This document shows, piece after piece, positions 9,237 to 17,166 of a stretch of DNA of 50,628 nt. The translations under genes were made by a program, and so were the position numbers. This DNA is from Clostridia bacterium (lineage in GTDB: Bacteria; Bacillota; Clostridia; Christensenellales; QALW01): positions 1 to 50,628 of the forward strand of contig JAFVVO010000033.1 of the NCBI GenBank assembly GCA_017502165.1, given 5' to 3'. The notes under the pieces were generated by a model. That model was not told where the DNA came from and did not search any database. It was given only the letters and a program-made list of their open reading frames with translations. How positions within the stretch are numbered: position 1 is the stretch's first letter; every line of letters begins with the position of its first letter.

Positions 9237-10799
9237 TTATTTTGTTGCCTTCTTTTTTCCTTTTGAAGCAACGATGATAATAACAACTGCCGCAACAACT
9301 ACTACTGCTGCGCCGATTGCAACGTAAAGAATCCAACCGTTATCTGCTGAATTATTGCCGTTATCGCCGCCCTGGCTGTCATCGTTATTGTCGGGAGCGG
9401 GAGTTGCAATTACGTTTCCGTCCTTATCAACCTTAGAAAGAATTTCGTCGGTAGATCCCTTGTAGGTAGTAACAGTACCGTCAGCATCAGTAACAACTCT
9501 GTTGCCGTCGTTGTTAAGAACTGCAAGTGAAGTCATACCCTCAGCCTTGCCGTAGAAATACTCTCTCATAGCGGTAAGGTAAGACATATCATACTGATTA
9601 GCCTTATCGGTCTTTGTGGGGCAAAGATATGCGCCGCCAAGGAAGTCGTCCCAAGCATACATCATAACTGCATTAAGTTCGGCAGGCTTGTTGGTGGTAG
9701 CAACTGCCTTCTTAAGCTGGTCAACGATTTCTGTAGGAGTAGCCTTTGCAACTGATTCATCAGCAGCACCGCTTCTTGAGAAACGAACTGTTACCTCAGC
9801 ATCGTCGGAATACTTATTTGTTTTGATTTCAATGGGATTGTTTGCAAGGATAGTCTTGTCGAAGCCAGTTACAACGTTGGGAATTGCCTTATCAGCAGTT
9901 GCCCATTTTGCCTCAACAGTAGCAGCCATATTGGCATAAGCTTCACCGTTTTTGCCGGAGCCTTCGTACCAAGAAACAGTGTCGGCACCCTTTGCAATAG
10001 CTTCAGCATAGCTGGGAGCGTTAAGTGCAACGAAATATGCCTTTTCAATGCTGGGATCAAGAGGAGTTTCGGGATAATCAGCCTTTTTGTCGTTAGCACC
10101 GTTGGAAACAACGATCTTTACGCGTCTGTTGATCTTCTTGATCTGATTTTCGATATCATCGTTCCAGATAACAAATACAACGGGACGACCGTCAGAAGAG
10201 GTTAAGCATCCCTTTGTAATAAGGAACTGGTCAACGTAGGTTTCAATATCAACGGACTTATTGCTCTTAAGGTCGCCGTCAATAACAGTAGCATACTTAA
10301 CATCTTTATCATAAGCGTTCATGCTATAAAGAGTCTGATGACGCTTAAGCTGATGGTTCATATTTGAAAGAGCAGTTACTCTCTGTTCAGAACCAAAGAA
10401 GGATTTATCAACACCGGCATAATATCTGTATGCCATAAAGTCAATACCTGCAGCAGCTGCGGCGTTGATCTCGGAAAGATGATAATCCTGAGCATACTTA
10501 TCAAAGAAAACCTTGCCGTCAACATCATAAGCGTAGAAAGGAATTCTGTCAGTACCGGTTAAAAGCTCAGCCATTTTGTCAGCGATTGTATAATCGTGCT
10601 TTTTGGGATAAGTTTCAAAGGTGTACTGAACACCGCCGGGAGCGTAGCCGTAACCGTTTTCACCCTGGAGATAATATGCACCGATAAGTGCATCAACGGT
10701 TTTGGTTTCACCTGTAGCCTCAGCTTCAGCAAAGGAAACTACGCCAAAGCAAGAGAAAACAATGCAGATAGCCATTAAAGCCACTAATAATTTTTTCAT
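9237..10799 (-). CDS. Secreted, C-terminally anchored GH99/WbsX-like protein
   Basis: 520 residues. It has a signal peptide (about 1-26, cleavage near SFAEA), a large TIM-barrel-like domain, a low-complexity Asp/Asn/Gly linker (about 455-480) and a C-terminal membrane helix (about 485-510) followed by a lysine-rich tail. This is a membrane-anchored surface topology without LPXTG. Segments such as ALIGAYYLQG, AGIDFMAYRYYAG and MMYAWDDFLGGAYLCP with a following YLTAMREYF resemble the glycoside hydrolase 99-like (WbsX/DUF5010-type) fold, where the late motif is usually NEWxEGxYLEP. The acidic residues there are shifted (AWDDF), so catalysis is not certain. AGGAGGT lies 7 nt before the ATG; it has its own promoter and terminator. 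Confidence 0.6.
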   Translation of the reverse strand: MKKLLVALMAICIVFSCFGVVSFAEAEATGETKTVDALIGAYYLQGENGYGYAPGGVQYTFETYPKKHDYTIADKMAELLTGTDRIPFYAYDVDGKVFFDKYAQDYHLSEINAAAAAGIDFMAYRYYAGVDKSFFGSEQRVTALSNMNHQLKRHQTLYSMNAYDKDVKYATVIDGDLKSNKSVDIETYVDQFLITKGCLTSSDGRPVVFVIWNDDIENQIKKINRRVKIVVSNGANDKKADYPETPLDPSIEKAYFVALNAPSYAEAIAKGADTVSWYEGSGKNGEAYANMAATVEAKWATADKAIPNVVTGFDKTILANNPIEIKTNKYSDDAEVTVRFSRSGAADESVAKATPTEIVDQLKKAVATTNKPAELNAVMMYAWDDFLGGAYLCPTKTDKANQYDMSYLTAMREYFYGKAEGMTSLAVLNNDGNRVVTDADGTVTTYKGSTDEILSKVDKDGNVIATPAPDNNDDSQGGDNGNNSADNGWILYVAIGAAVVVVAAVVIIIVASKGKKKATK

Positions 10800-10828
10800 A
10801 GTATAACCTCCTAAAATCTGATACCAAA

Positions 10829-10857
10829 ATTATACAACATTACTTTTTAAAAATCAA
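10829..10857 (-). promoter_or_regulatory. Promoter of the GH99-like gene
   Basis: TTGATT (10857-10852), a 17-nt spacer and TATAAT (10834-10829) on the minus strand, about 30 nt upstream of the start codon. Confidence 0.65.
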
Positions 10858-10960
10858 TAGGTTTTTTCAAATTTTGTTACATTTTATTAATTTTTTAGTG
10901 CCGCAAGCACAATATTTTGTCCTTTGAAGGACATAAAAGCACTATTTTAGTACTTTGTAA

Positions 10961-10988
10961 TTGACATAAAAATTTTTTCGTTTATAAT
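10961..10988 (+). promoter_or_regulatory. Consensus promoter of glyS
   Basis: A perfect TTGACA (10961-10966), 16-nt spacer and perfect TATAAT (10983-10988), with a second TATAAT directly behind it. Only about 30 nt of leader remains before the ATG at 11023, too short for a T-box. Confidence 0.85.
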
Positions 10989-11022
10989 TATAATGTATTT
11001 TATTTTTACGGAGGTTTACTTT

Positions 11023-12399
11023 ATGGATATGGAAAAAATTATTGCTCTTTGTAAAGGCAAAGGTTTTATTTTTCCCGGCTCTGAAATTTACGGTGGCTTA
11101 GCAAACACTTGGGATTACGGCCCCTTGGGTGTTGAGCTTAAAAATAACGTTAAAAAGGCCTGGTGGCAGAAATTCGTTCAGGAAAGCCCCTATAACACAG
11201 GCGTTGACTGCGCAATTTTAATGAATCCTCAGGTTTGGGTAGCATCCGGTCATATCGGCGGCTTCTCTGATCCTTTGATGGACTGCAAGGCTTGTAAATC
11301 AAGATTCCGTGCCGACAAGCTTATTGAGGACTTCAACCACGAAAGAGGTACCGACATTGTTGTTGACGGCTGGAGCAATCAGCAAATGGAAGAATATATT
11401 AAGGAAAACAACATTGTTTGCCCCGACTGCGGCAAAATGGATTGGACGGGAATCCGTCAGTTCAACCTTATGTTCAAAACCTTCCAGGGCGTAACAGAAG
11501 ACTCTTCTTCTACCGTTTATCTCCGTCCTGAAACCGCTCAGGGTATTTTCGTTAACTTCAAGAACGTTCAGCGTACCACAAGAAAGAAGGTTCCCTTCGG
11601 TATCTGCCAGGTTGGTAAATCCTTCAGAAACGAAATCACTCCCGGCAACTTCACCTTCAGAACACGTGAGTTCGAACAGATGGAGCTTGAATTCTTCTGC
11701 AAGCCCGGTACTGACCTTGAATGGTTTGAGTATTGGCGCTCTTTCTGCAAAAAATGGCTTCTTGATTTAGGTATTAAGGAAGAATCTCTCCGCCTTCGTG
11801 ACCACTCACCTGAAGAGCTTTCCTTCTATTCAAAGGCAACTACCGACTTTGAGTTCTTGTTCCCGTTCGGTTGGGGCGAGCTTTGGGGTATTGCCGACAG
11901 AACAGATTACGACCTTAAACAGCACGCTGAGCACAGCGGTGAAAATATGGAATATCTTGACCCCGTTACAAACGAAAAGTACGTTCCCTATTGCGTAGAG
12001 CCCTCTCTCGGTGCCGACCGCGTAACCCTTGCTTTCCTTTGCAACGCTTTCGAAGAGGAAACTCTTGAAAACGGTGACGTTCGTAACGTGCTTCACCTTC
12101 ACCCCGTTCTTGCACCCTTTAAGTGTGCAGTTCTTCCCTTGCAGAAGAAGCTTTCAGAAAAGGCACTTGAAATCTATGCAGAGCTTGCAAAGCACTTCCC
12201 CGTTGATTATGACGAGGCAGGCTCAATCGGCAAGAGATATCGCCGTCAGGACGAAAACGGCACTCCCTACTGCGTAACCGTTGACTTTGATACCATTGAA
12301 AACGGCACCGTTACTATCCGTGACCGTGACACAATGCAGCAAATTACTCTTCCCATTGACCAGGTTGCTGACTTTATTAAGGAAAAGCTTGTTTTCTAA
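11023..12399 (+). CDS. glyQS: Glycyl-tRNA synthetase (dimeric, class II)
   Basis: Charges tRNA-Gly with glycine. It is the alpha2-type single-chain enzyme, not the alpha/beta GlyQ/GlyS pair. It shows the N-terminal [17 protein letters not shown], class II motif 2 [19 protein letters not shown] and motif 3 [10 protein letters not shown], with two Cys pairs of a zinc site (CKACKSRF and CPDCGKM). The ATG at 11023 has GGAGGT 7 nt upstream; an ATG at 10993 lies directly at the -10 element and is excluded. The 458-residue length is normal. It is monocistronic with a strong terminator. No T-box is present. Confidence 0.96.
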   Translation: MDMEKIIALCKGKGFIFPGSEIYGGLANTWDYGPLGVELKNNVKKAWWQKFVQESPYNTGVDCAILMNPQVWVASGHIGGFSDPLMDCKACKSRFRADKLIEDFNHERGTDIVVDGWSNQQMEEYIKENNIVCPDCGKMDWTGIRQFNLMFKTFQGVTEDSSSTVYLRPETAQGIFVNFKNVQRTTRKKVPFGICQVGKSFRNEITPGNFTFRTREFEQMELEFFCKPGTDLEWFEYWRSFCKKWLLDLGIKEESLRLRDHSPEELSFYSKATTDFEFLFPFGWGELWGIADRTDYDLKQHAEHSGENMEYLDPVTNEKYVPYCVEPSLGADRVTLAFLCNAFEEETLENGDVRNVLHLHPVLAPFKCAVLPLQKKLSEKALEIYAELAKHFPVDYDEAGSIGKRYRRQDENGTPYCVTVDFDTIENGTVTIRDRDTMQQITLPIDQVADFIKEKLVF

Positions 12400-12420
12400 T
12401 TGAATTGCAAAATAATTAAA

Positions 12421-12446
12421 CCGCCGATTTTTCGGCGGTTTTTTTG
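12421..12446 (+). terminator. Terminator of glyS
   Basis: A CCGCCGA/TCGGCGG stem with a short loop, followed by eight T on the plus strand. Confidence 0.9.
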
Positions 12447-12513
12447 TGGAAAATTTGACTGAAACAATATAAAAAATCAGAAGTATAGCCAATTGAATTA
12501 TTTTATATGTCTG

Positions 12514-13680
12514 TTAAAAGGGTTTATTTACAATTTTATTCAATTTAGCATCGTGATAAATAATCTTATTCTCTAAAATAATGGTTTTTCTAAGGGTCAT
12601 ATTTTCGCCAATATTCTTGACTGTTTTGCCATCAAAGGTATACATTGATTCTGTCGTGTCACCGTCACTTACAGAAAAGAAAATTCTATTAGAGGTTTTA
12701 TAAAAATCATTATAAACATCAAGATTTTTATTTTCAAAGACAACCTCATCATTTTCAAAGGAATCATTCATTTTACAGATTCTGTTAACGTCATCAAAAC
12801 TAACGCAATAAAAAATGTCATCATTTAAGTTAGCAACACTTCTAAATCTTTTTTTCGATGGATCCTTGTATTCTAATTCGTCAGCACTTCTACCGTCTTG
12901 GCGGACAGTTTCATTTCTGGTTGTTACCATGTCTCGTTTAATAATGGAAAACTCCCTTGAAGCATGCTCAATATAATAACAATATTTACCCAAAACCGCA
13001 AAAGAATGGTAATCTTCCAAAAATCTTGAAACTGTTTTAGTTTTAACGTTGTACATTAAAGCCGACATACCGCTATCTTCAATCAGCAAAATGCCGTCAT
13101 CAATAAAACAAAAATCGTCAACAACATCACCATACGCATCGTTTTTATAACCTGTATCTTTATCCGCGTACGTATCCGCTCGATAAACAACTTCTAATTC
13201 GTTATTGTCGGAATATTTTATGATCGAAGAATTATCAAAAACAAAGTAAAGCTCATTATCTAACACGCTTAAACCATCAATGGTGCCACTGTTAATGATC
13301 TGCCAATCTAAATCCGTTGCTTTCTCGTGGACTCTTATTCCTTGCGCAGTTAAATAATAAAAATAATCTGAGCTTTCAACAACGGGTTTTATCCAATCGT
13401 ACCAAGAATGCCCAACGGAAAAATAAATCTGCTCAAGCCAATTAGCGTTCTTTTCTTTTGTAATTTCCGGCACCTTTAATTGTGATAATTTGCTCTCTAA
13501 AGTCGGCGTAGGTCTTACTGTGGGAGTCGGTTGTGGTGTTGGAACAACTGTTGGAATTATTTGTTCTGTAGGAGTAATTGTAGGCGTAGAAGCTATTTCG
13601 CTCGGTTTATCACCCTTGCACGCACAAAAGCTTATGGTAAGTAAAAAGGTTAGGAAAACCGCAAAATATTTCTTTATCAA
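12514..13680 (-). CDS. Lipoprotein with proline-rich spacer and beta-propeller-like domain
   Basis: A putative surface lipoprotein of unknown role. From a TTG start at 13680 the chain has a short basic and hydrophobic signal, a lipobox-like end FCAC with Cys at about residue 21, a Pro/Thr-rich spacer (PTP repeats, residues about 30-62), and then about 320 residues of repeated short strands with YFxF/YYxx and D-rich turns. These resemble the DUF5050-like beta-propeller domains found in many gut Firmicute lipoproteins. The longer frame begins at a TTG at 13689 that directly touches the SD (AAGGAG), so 13680 is preferred. It has its own promoter. No enzyme motif is seen. Confidence 0.65.
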   Translation of the reverse strand: MIKKYFAVFLTFLLTISFCACKGDKPSEIASTPTITPTEQIIPTVVPTPQPTPTVRPTPTLESKLSQLKVPEITKEKNANWLEQIYFSVGHSWYDWIKPVVESSDYFYYLTAQGIRVHEKATDLDWQIINSGTIDGLSVLDNELYFVFDNSSIIKYSDNNELEVVYRADTYADKDTGYKNDAYGDVVDDFCFIDDGILLIEDSGMSALMYNVKTKTVSRFLEDYHSFAVLGKYCYYIEHASREFSIIKRDMVTTRNETVRQDGRSADELEYKDPSKKRFRSVANLNDDIFYCVSFDDVNRICKMNDSFENDEVVFENKNLDVYNDFYKTSNRIFFSVSDGDTTESMYTFDGKTVKNIGENMTLRKTIILENKIIYHDAKLNKIVNKPF

Positions 13681-13703
13681 ACACCTCAACTCCTTTCAAA
13701 ATT

Positions 13704-13732
13704 ATTATATCTTTTCAAACATCAAAAGTCAA
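13704..13732 (-). promoter_or_regulatory. Promoter of the lipoprotein gene
   Basis: TTGACT (13732-13727), a 17-nt spacer and TATAAT (13709-13704) on the minus strand. It starts immediately after the terminator of the nucleotidase-kinase gene. Confidence 0.7.
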
Positions 13733-13743
13733 TATTCCATAAT

Positions 13744-13778
13744 AAAAAAAGCAATAAACAAAACGTTTACCGCTTTTT
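13744..13778 (-). terminator. Terminator after the nucleotidase-guanylate kinase gene
   Basis: On the minus strand a 9-bp GCGGTAAAC/GTTTATTGC stem with two G-U pairs, flanked by A and T runs. Its layout resembles the terminator in the 77-bp repeats at 17.0 and 18.6 kb. Confidence 0.65.
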
Positions 13779-13790
13779 AATATTATAATT

Positions 13791-14900
13791 TTACTTCAAA
13801 ATATTGCGAAGCTGCTCAACTGCGTCGTCGTAGGATTCAAAGCTGATAACGTAATCACAAATTGCCGCATTTTTGTCCATATATTCAATGGCGGTCAATC
13901 GATTTACCTTATCTTCGATTGAAGAATTTTTCTTCAAAATATTAGTCATCAATGCACGTTTTTCACGCTTGATGAATATGGACGTAACGTTTTTGAAGTG
14001 GGTTTTTAACGCCATTGCGCCACAAATATCCATAGTGGTGAGTACACGTTTTCCCTTATTTAAGATTTTTTCAACGTCAATCTTTTTGGAGCCGTAGCCG
14101 TGGCCTGCATACATTGTAGATTCAAGCAGCTCACCGTTGTCGCACATACTTCTGAACTCTTCAAGTGAAACGTAGTTGTACCAATTGTTTTCCTCAACAG
14201 CGGTGGGGTCCTTGGTTGTATAGCTTATCAGCTTTTCAAAGTCCTTGTTTTCGGCAAGGAATCGTGTTGCGATTTTAGATTTTCCACATCCGCTTGGGCC
14301 TACCAGCACCACAATGTCTGAAGATTCAAAAACGGACGAGCTTGGGTTTATGGAATAGCTTTCTGCAATTACTTCAACAATCTTTAAGAATTCGTCGTAA
14401 CGGTTTACTGCCAACATTCCCGTTGCTTCCTGATTCCAAGGACGGCGCATTAAAACGGGATATTTTGCATTAGAAGTAAGAATATTGTGCATTGCGTCAT
14501 CAAACAAAATATCTGTGTGGATGTTTTCCTTCCGCGCGCCCATATAGATATGGTCGGCAGAAATCTCAGGGAACTCCTCCATAATTCTTTGAGCGCGAAT
14601 ACCCATAACCTCGGGAGGAACGGCAGTACAAATGAAAATTTCAGTCATTTGACTAAGCTTGCGAACAAATTCCTTTGCTCCCTCATAAATGGGCTGATTG
14701 CGGTAAAAATCGGGGTCCTTAAAATACGGATAGATGCTGTCAATTCTTTCTCCCGTCTTCCCCCACTTTACCTTTTCGTAAATGGTCATAGGCGGATCAA
14801 ATTTATATTTTTCGTTTGCTAACCTTATGGCATAGCTTGTACATTCCATTAAAATATCGTCTACGTCGAGGGCAATAGATAACTTATATTTTCTGTTCAT
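13791..14900 (-). CDS. Fusion of 5'(3')-deoxyribonucleotidase-like and guanylate kinase-like domains
   Basis: 369 residues in two domains. Residues 1 to about 185 resemble NT5C-type HAD nucleotidases: the nucleophile motif ALDVDDILME (Asp12, Asp14), FICTAVP, MRRPWN and DILFDDAMHN in the usual order. Residues about 195-369 resemble guanylate kinase: P-loop VGPSGCGKSK, SYTTKDPT, the NYVSLEEF segment, NGELLE, YGSKK and the DICGAMALK strand. In true guanylate kinases the second segment is TTRxPRxGE, with arginines holding the GMP phosphate; here the first is Lys and the second is lost (TTKDPT), so the kinase substrate may differ. It lies 18 bases after a COG2509 flavoprotein gene and probably shares its transcript. 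Confidence 0.75.
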   Translation of the reverse strand: MNRKYKLSIALDVDDILMECTSYAIRLANEKYKFDPPMTIYEKVKWGKTGERIDSIYPYFKDPDFYRNQPIYEGAKEFVRKLSQMTEIFICTAVPPEVMGIRAQRIMEEFPEISADHIYMGARKENIHTDILFDDAMHNILTSNAKYPVLMRRPWNQEATGMLAVNRYDEFLKIVEVIAESYSINPSSSVFESSDIVVLVGPSGCGKSKIATRFLAENKDFEKLISYTTKDPTAVEENNWYNYVSLEEFRSMCDNGELLESTMYAGHGYGSKKIDVEKILNKGKRVLTTMDICGAMALKTHFKNVTSIFIKREKRALMTNILKKNSSIEDKVNRLTAIEYMDKNAAICDYVISFESYDDAVEQLRNILK

Positions 14901-14918
14901 AATATCTTCTCTCTTATT

Positions 14919-16289
14919 TTATTGTTTTTCTGCAATTTGGCGCGCAACAAACACACCGCTTGCAGAAGCGTGTGAAAGTGAATGAGTAATTCCGCTTCCG
15001 TCACCGATAATATAGAGGCCGTCGTATTTTGTTTCAAGGTTTTCGTTTACCTTTACCTCCATATTGTAGAACTTAACCTCAACGCCGTAAAGTAGCGTAT
15101 CATCGTTGGCAGTTCCGGGAGCAATTTTATCGAGGGCATATATCATTTCGATAATTCCGTCAAGAATTCGTTTGGGAAGCACCAGGCTTAAATCACCCGG
15201 AGTAGCGCTGAGAGTGGGAGTAACGAAGGACTCCTCCATTCTCTTATAATTGGAACGCTGACCGCGAATAAGGTCGCCAAAGCGCTGAACAATAACACCG
15301 CCGCCTAACATATTACTAAGCCGTGCGATTGATTCGCCATAACTGTTAGAATGCTTGAAGGGCTCGGAAAAATGCTTTGCCACAAGAAGCGCAAAGTTTG
15401 TGTTATTGGTCTGCTTAGACGGGTCCTCATAGCTATGACCGTTAACAGTTATAATACCGTTAGTGTTTTCGGTAACTACCGCGCCCTTGGGATTCATACA
15501 AAACGTGCGCACCTTATCACCGTACTGACGGGTTTTATAAACAATTTTACTTTCGTAAAGCTCATCAGTCAGGTGTGAAAACACTTCAGCAGGAAGCTCA
15601 ACACGTACACCGATATCAACACGGTTTGCCTCTGTGGGAATATCAATATCTGCGCAAACGTTTTCCATCCATTTGCTACCGCTTCTGCCAACGGAAATAA
15701 TGCATTTATCCGCAGTATATTCTTTACCCTGCACCGAAATCATATACTGATTATCAACGTAGCTTATCTTGTCCACGTGGGAATTAAAATAAAAATCAAC
15801 CTTATCGGCAAGATATTCGTAAATATTACCAAGAACAACGTAATTTTTATCAGTTCCCAGGTGACGCACCGAAGCATCAAGAAGATGCAGGTCATTCTGA
15901 ATACAGAGCTTTCGGAATTTGCTTCCCGTAGTGGAGTAAAGCTTTGTGCCGTCGCCGCCGTAAAACATATTTATTTCGTCAACGTATTTCATAAGATCGA
16001 GGGCTTGCTTTTTGCCGATATAATCGCAAAGGGTACCGCCGAAATCGTTGGTAATATTATATTTTCCGTCTGAAAAGGCACCTGCACCGCCAAATCCGCT
16101 CATAATCGAGCAGGTTTTACATTCTATACAGGATTTTATTTTATCCCCATCAATGGGACACTTACGTTTGTGAAGCGGATTACCTGCTTCAAAAACGGCA
16201 ATTTTTAATTCGGGAGCAAGTTTGGAAAGCTCGTAAGCAGAAAAAATACCGCCGGGGCCTGCCCCAATAATTAAAACGTCATATTTCAT
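14919..16289 (-). CDS. COG2509-type FAD-dependent dehydrogenase
   Basis: A predicted flavoprotein of 456 residues. The N-terminal dinucleotide-binding motif IIGAGPGGIFSAYEL is at about 6-20. A cysteine-rich segment (KRKCPI...KSCIECKTCSIMSGFGGAG) follows at about 42-70, and the C-terminal FAD contact GLYIIGDGSGITHSLSHA lies at about 425-442. These are features of the widespread uncharacterised COG2509 family; its physiological substrate is unknown. ATG has GGAGGATG upstream and a promoter at 16338-16366. It is followed closely by the nucleotidase-kinase fusion gene. Confidence 0.85.
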   Translation of the reverse strand: MKYDVLIIGAGPGGIFSAYELSKLAPELKIAVFEAGNPLHKRKCPIDGDKIKSCIECKTCSIMSGFGGAGAFSDGKYNITNDFGGTLCDYIGKKQALDLMKYVDEINMFYGGDGTKLYSTTGSKFRKLCIQNDLHLLDASVRHLGTDKNYVVLGNIYEYLADKVDFYFNSHVDKISYVDNQYMISVQGKEYTADKCIISVGRSGSKWMENVCADIDIPTEANRVDIGVRVELPAEVFSHLTDELYESKIVYKTRQYGDKVRTFCMNPKGAVVTENTNGIITVNGHSYEDPSKQTNNTNFALLVAKHFSEPFKHSNSYGESIARLSNMLGGGVIVQRFGDLIRGQRSNYKRMEESFVTPTLSATPGDLSLVLPKRILDGIIEMIYALDKIAPGTANDDTLLYGVEVKFYNMEVKVNENLETKYDGLYIIGDGSGITHSLSHASASGVFVARQIAEKQ

Positions 16290-16337
16290 ATAAAATCATC
16301 CTCCAATGATAAAACACATTTTATTTCAAGCGTTTTA

Positions 16338-16366
16338 TTATTACATAAATTACCCCAATTTGTCAA
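16338..16366 (-). promoter_or_regulatory. Promoter of the COG2509 gene
   Basis: Perfect TTGACA (16366-16361) with a TAATAAT-type -10 at about 17-18 nt spacing, preceded by TG at the extended -10 position (minus strand). The -10 is weak. Confidence 0.5.
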
Positions 16367-16390
16367 TACCCAACTTAAATAACATCTATA

Positions 16391-16416
16391 AACCCCGTGC
16401 GAAAATGCACGGGGTT
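16391..16416 (-). terminator. 10-bp hairpin downstream of the 158-residue protein gene
   Basis: Perfect stem AACCCCGTGC/GCACGGGGTT with a 6-nt loop. Only a weak U run follows on the minus strand, so termination may be partial. Its right arm overlaps the 13-nt motif GGGGTTACGTGTT that recurs at 17087. Confidence 0.5.
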
Positions 16417-16511
16417 ACGTGTTGTTTGGTTGTAAATGACTTAAGCTAATGGTAGATTTTTAGTTTTGCTGATGGGAGTCTCTCTTGGGTGATATAAGAC
16501 CCATACCTTTG

Positions 16512-16988
16512 TTACTCATAATCTGTTTTTCCTGCACCGATATATGATGCCAATACGGTTCCTTTTGAGTCAATAATCATTGTTCTTCCCTCAAATAAAA
16601 TACCGTCTAATAAAAAATATTTATAACCACTTTTTATCAGCCATACTTTATTTTGCTCATCAAAGGCTATCTTGTGATACAATCCTTTTTTAATGCTTTC
16701 GTACATTTCCGGATTAGCCGTTTTTAACGAAGTATCTGCAATTTTATATACGGTGAAGAAATCCGTTAGCTTATTTAATTCTGTGTTATCTCCTATGTCT
16801 AACTTTGCAACACCTAATTCAGAACTAAGTTCAGAATAGCTTTCGATATCTTCTTTATAATAAGCTATGTCAAAACTGCCAACATAATAGACAGGGCTCA
16901 ATGCTATAGTGGCGATGATAAAAAACAATATCAACAGAGAAGATATGACGATTATAATTTTTTTATTTCTTGAAGAAACTTTATTCAT
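16512..16988 (-). CDS. Unknown membrane-anchored protein
   Basis: Not recognised. 158 residues: a basic N-terminus (KVSSRNKK), one hydrophobic helix at about 11-30, and then an extracytoplasmic domain of about 125 residues that contains paired tyrosines and a late YIGAGKTDYE end. The ATG has AAGGTGG about 7 nt upstream. Its promoter (17013-17041) lies in the first copy of a 77-bp perfect repeat, so the gene forms one of two tandem modules. No homology to the neighbouring 438-residue protein was evident by eye. Confidence 0.6.
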   Translation of the reverse strand: MNKVSSRNKKIIIVISSLLILFFIIATIALSPVYYVGSFDIAYYKEDIESYSELSSELGVAKLDIGDNTELNKLTDFFTVYKIADTSLKTANPEMYESIKKGLYHKIAFDEQNKVWLIKSGYKYFLLDGILFEGRTMIIDSKGTVLASYIGAGKTDYE

Positions 16989-17009
16989 AAAATACCACCT
17001 TTCTTCAAC

Positions 17010-17086
17010 TTAATAATAAACCATTACGTTTGGAAAGTCAATACTAAAAAAGCGATAAACACTTGGTGTCTATCGCTAAAATTTAA
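17010..17086. repeat. 77-bp perfect direct repeat, copy 1
   Basis: Identical over 77 bases to 18554-18630. On the minus strand it holds a terminator (12-bp stem AGCGATAGACAC/GTGTTTATCGCT with one G-U pair, then six T) followed by a promoter (TTGACT, 17 nt, TATTAT at 17041-17013). Copy 1 drives the 158-residue protein gene. It ends with the TTAA that in copy 2 is the stop codon region of the metallopeptidase gene, which marks copy 2 as the likely original. Confidence 0.95.
17013..17041 (-). promoter_or_regulatory. Promoter inside repeat copy 1
   Basis: TTGACT (17041-17036), 17-nt spacer, TATTAT (17018-17013) on the minus strand, about 25 nt before the start codon at 16988. Confidence 0.6.
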
Positions 17087-17166
17087 GGGGTTACGTGTTT
17101 GTTTAGATGTTCAGCTACTAACGAGAGCTTTTTTCGGGTGCGGGAGAGGCGGAACTGTTGTCATCA

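Noticed and set aside
10989-11022. Possible T-box before glyS
   Set aside because: The consensus promoter leaves only about 30 nt of leader, too short for a T-box and without an antiterminator.
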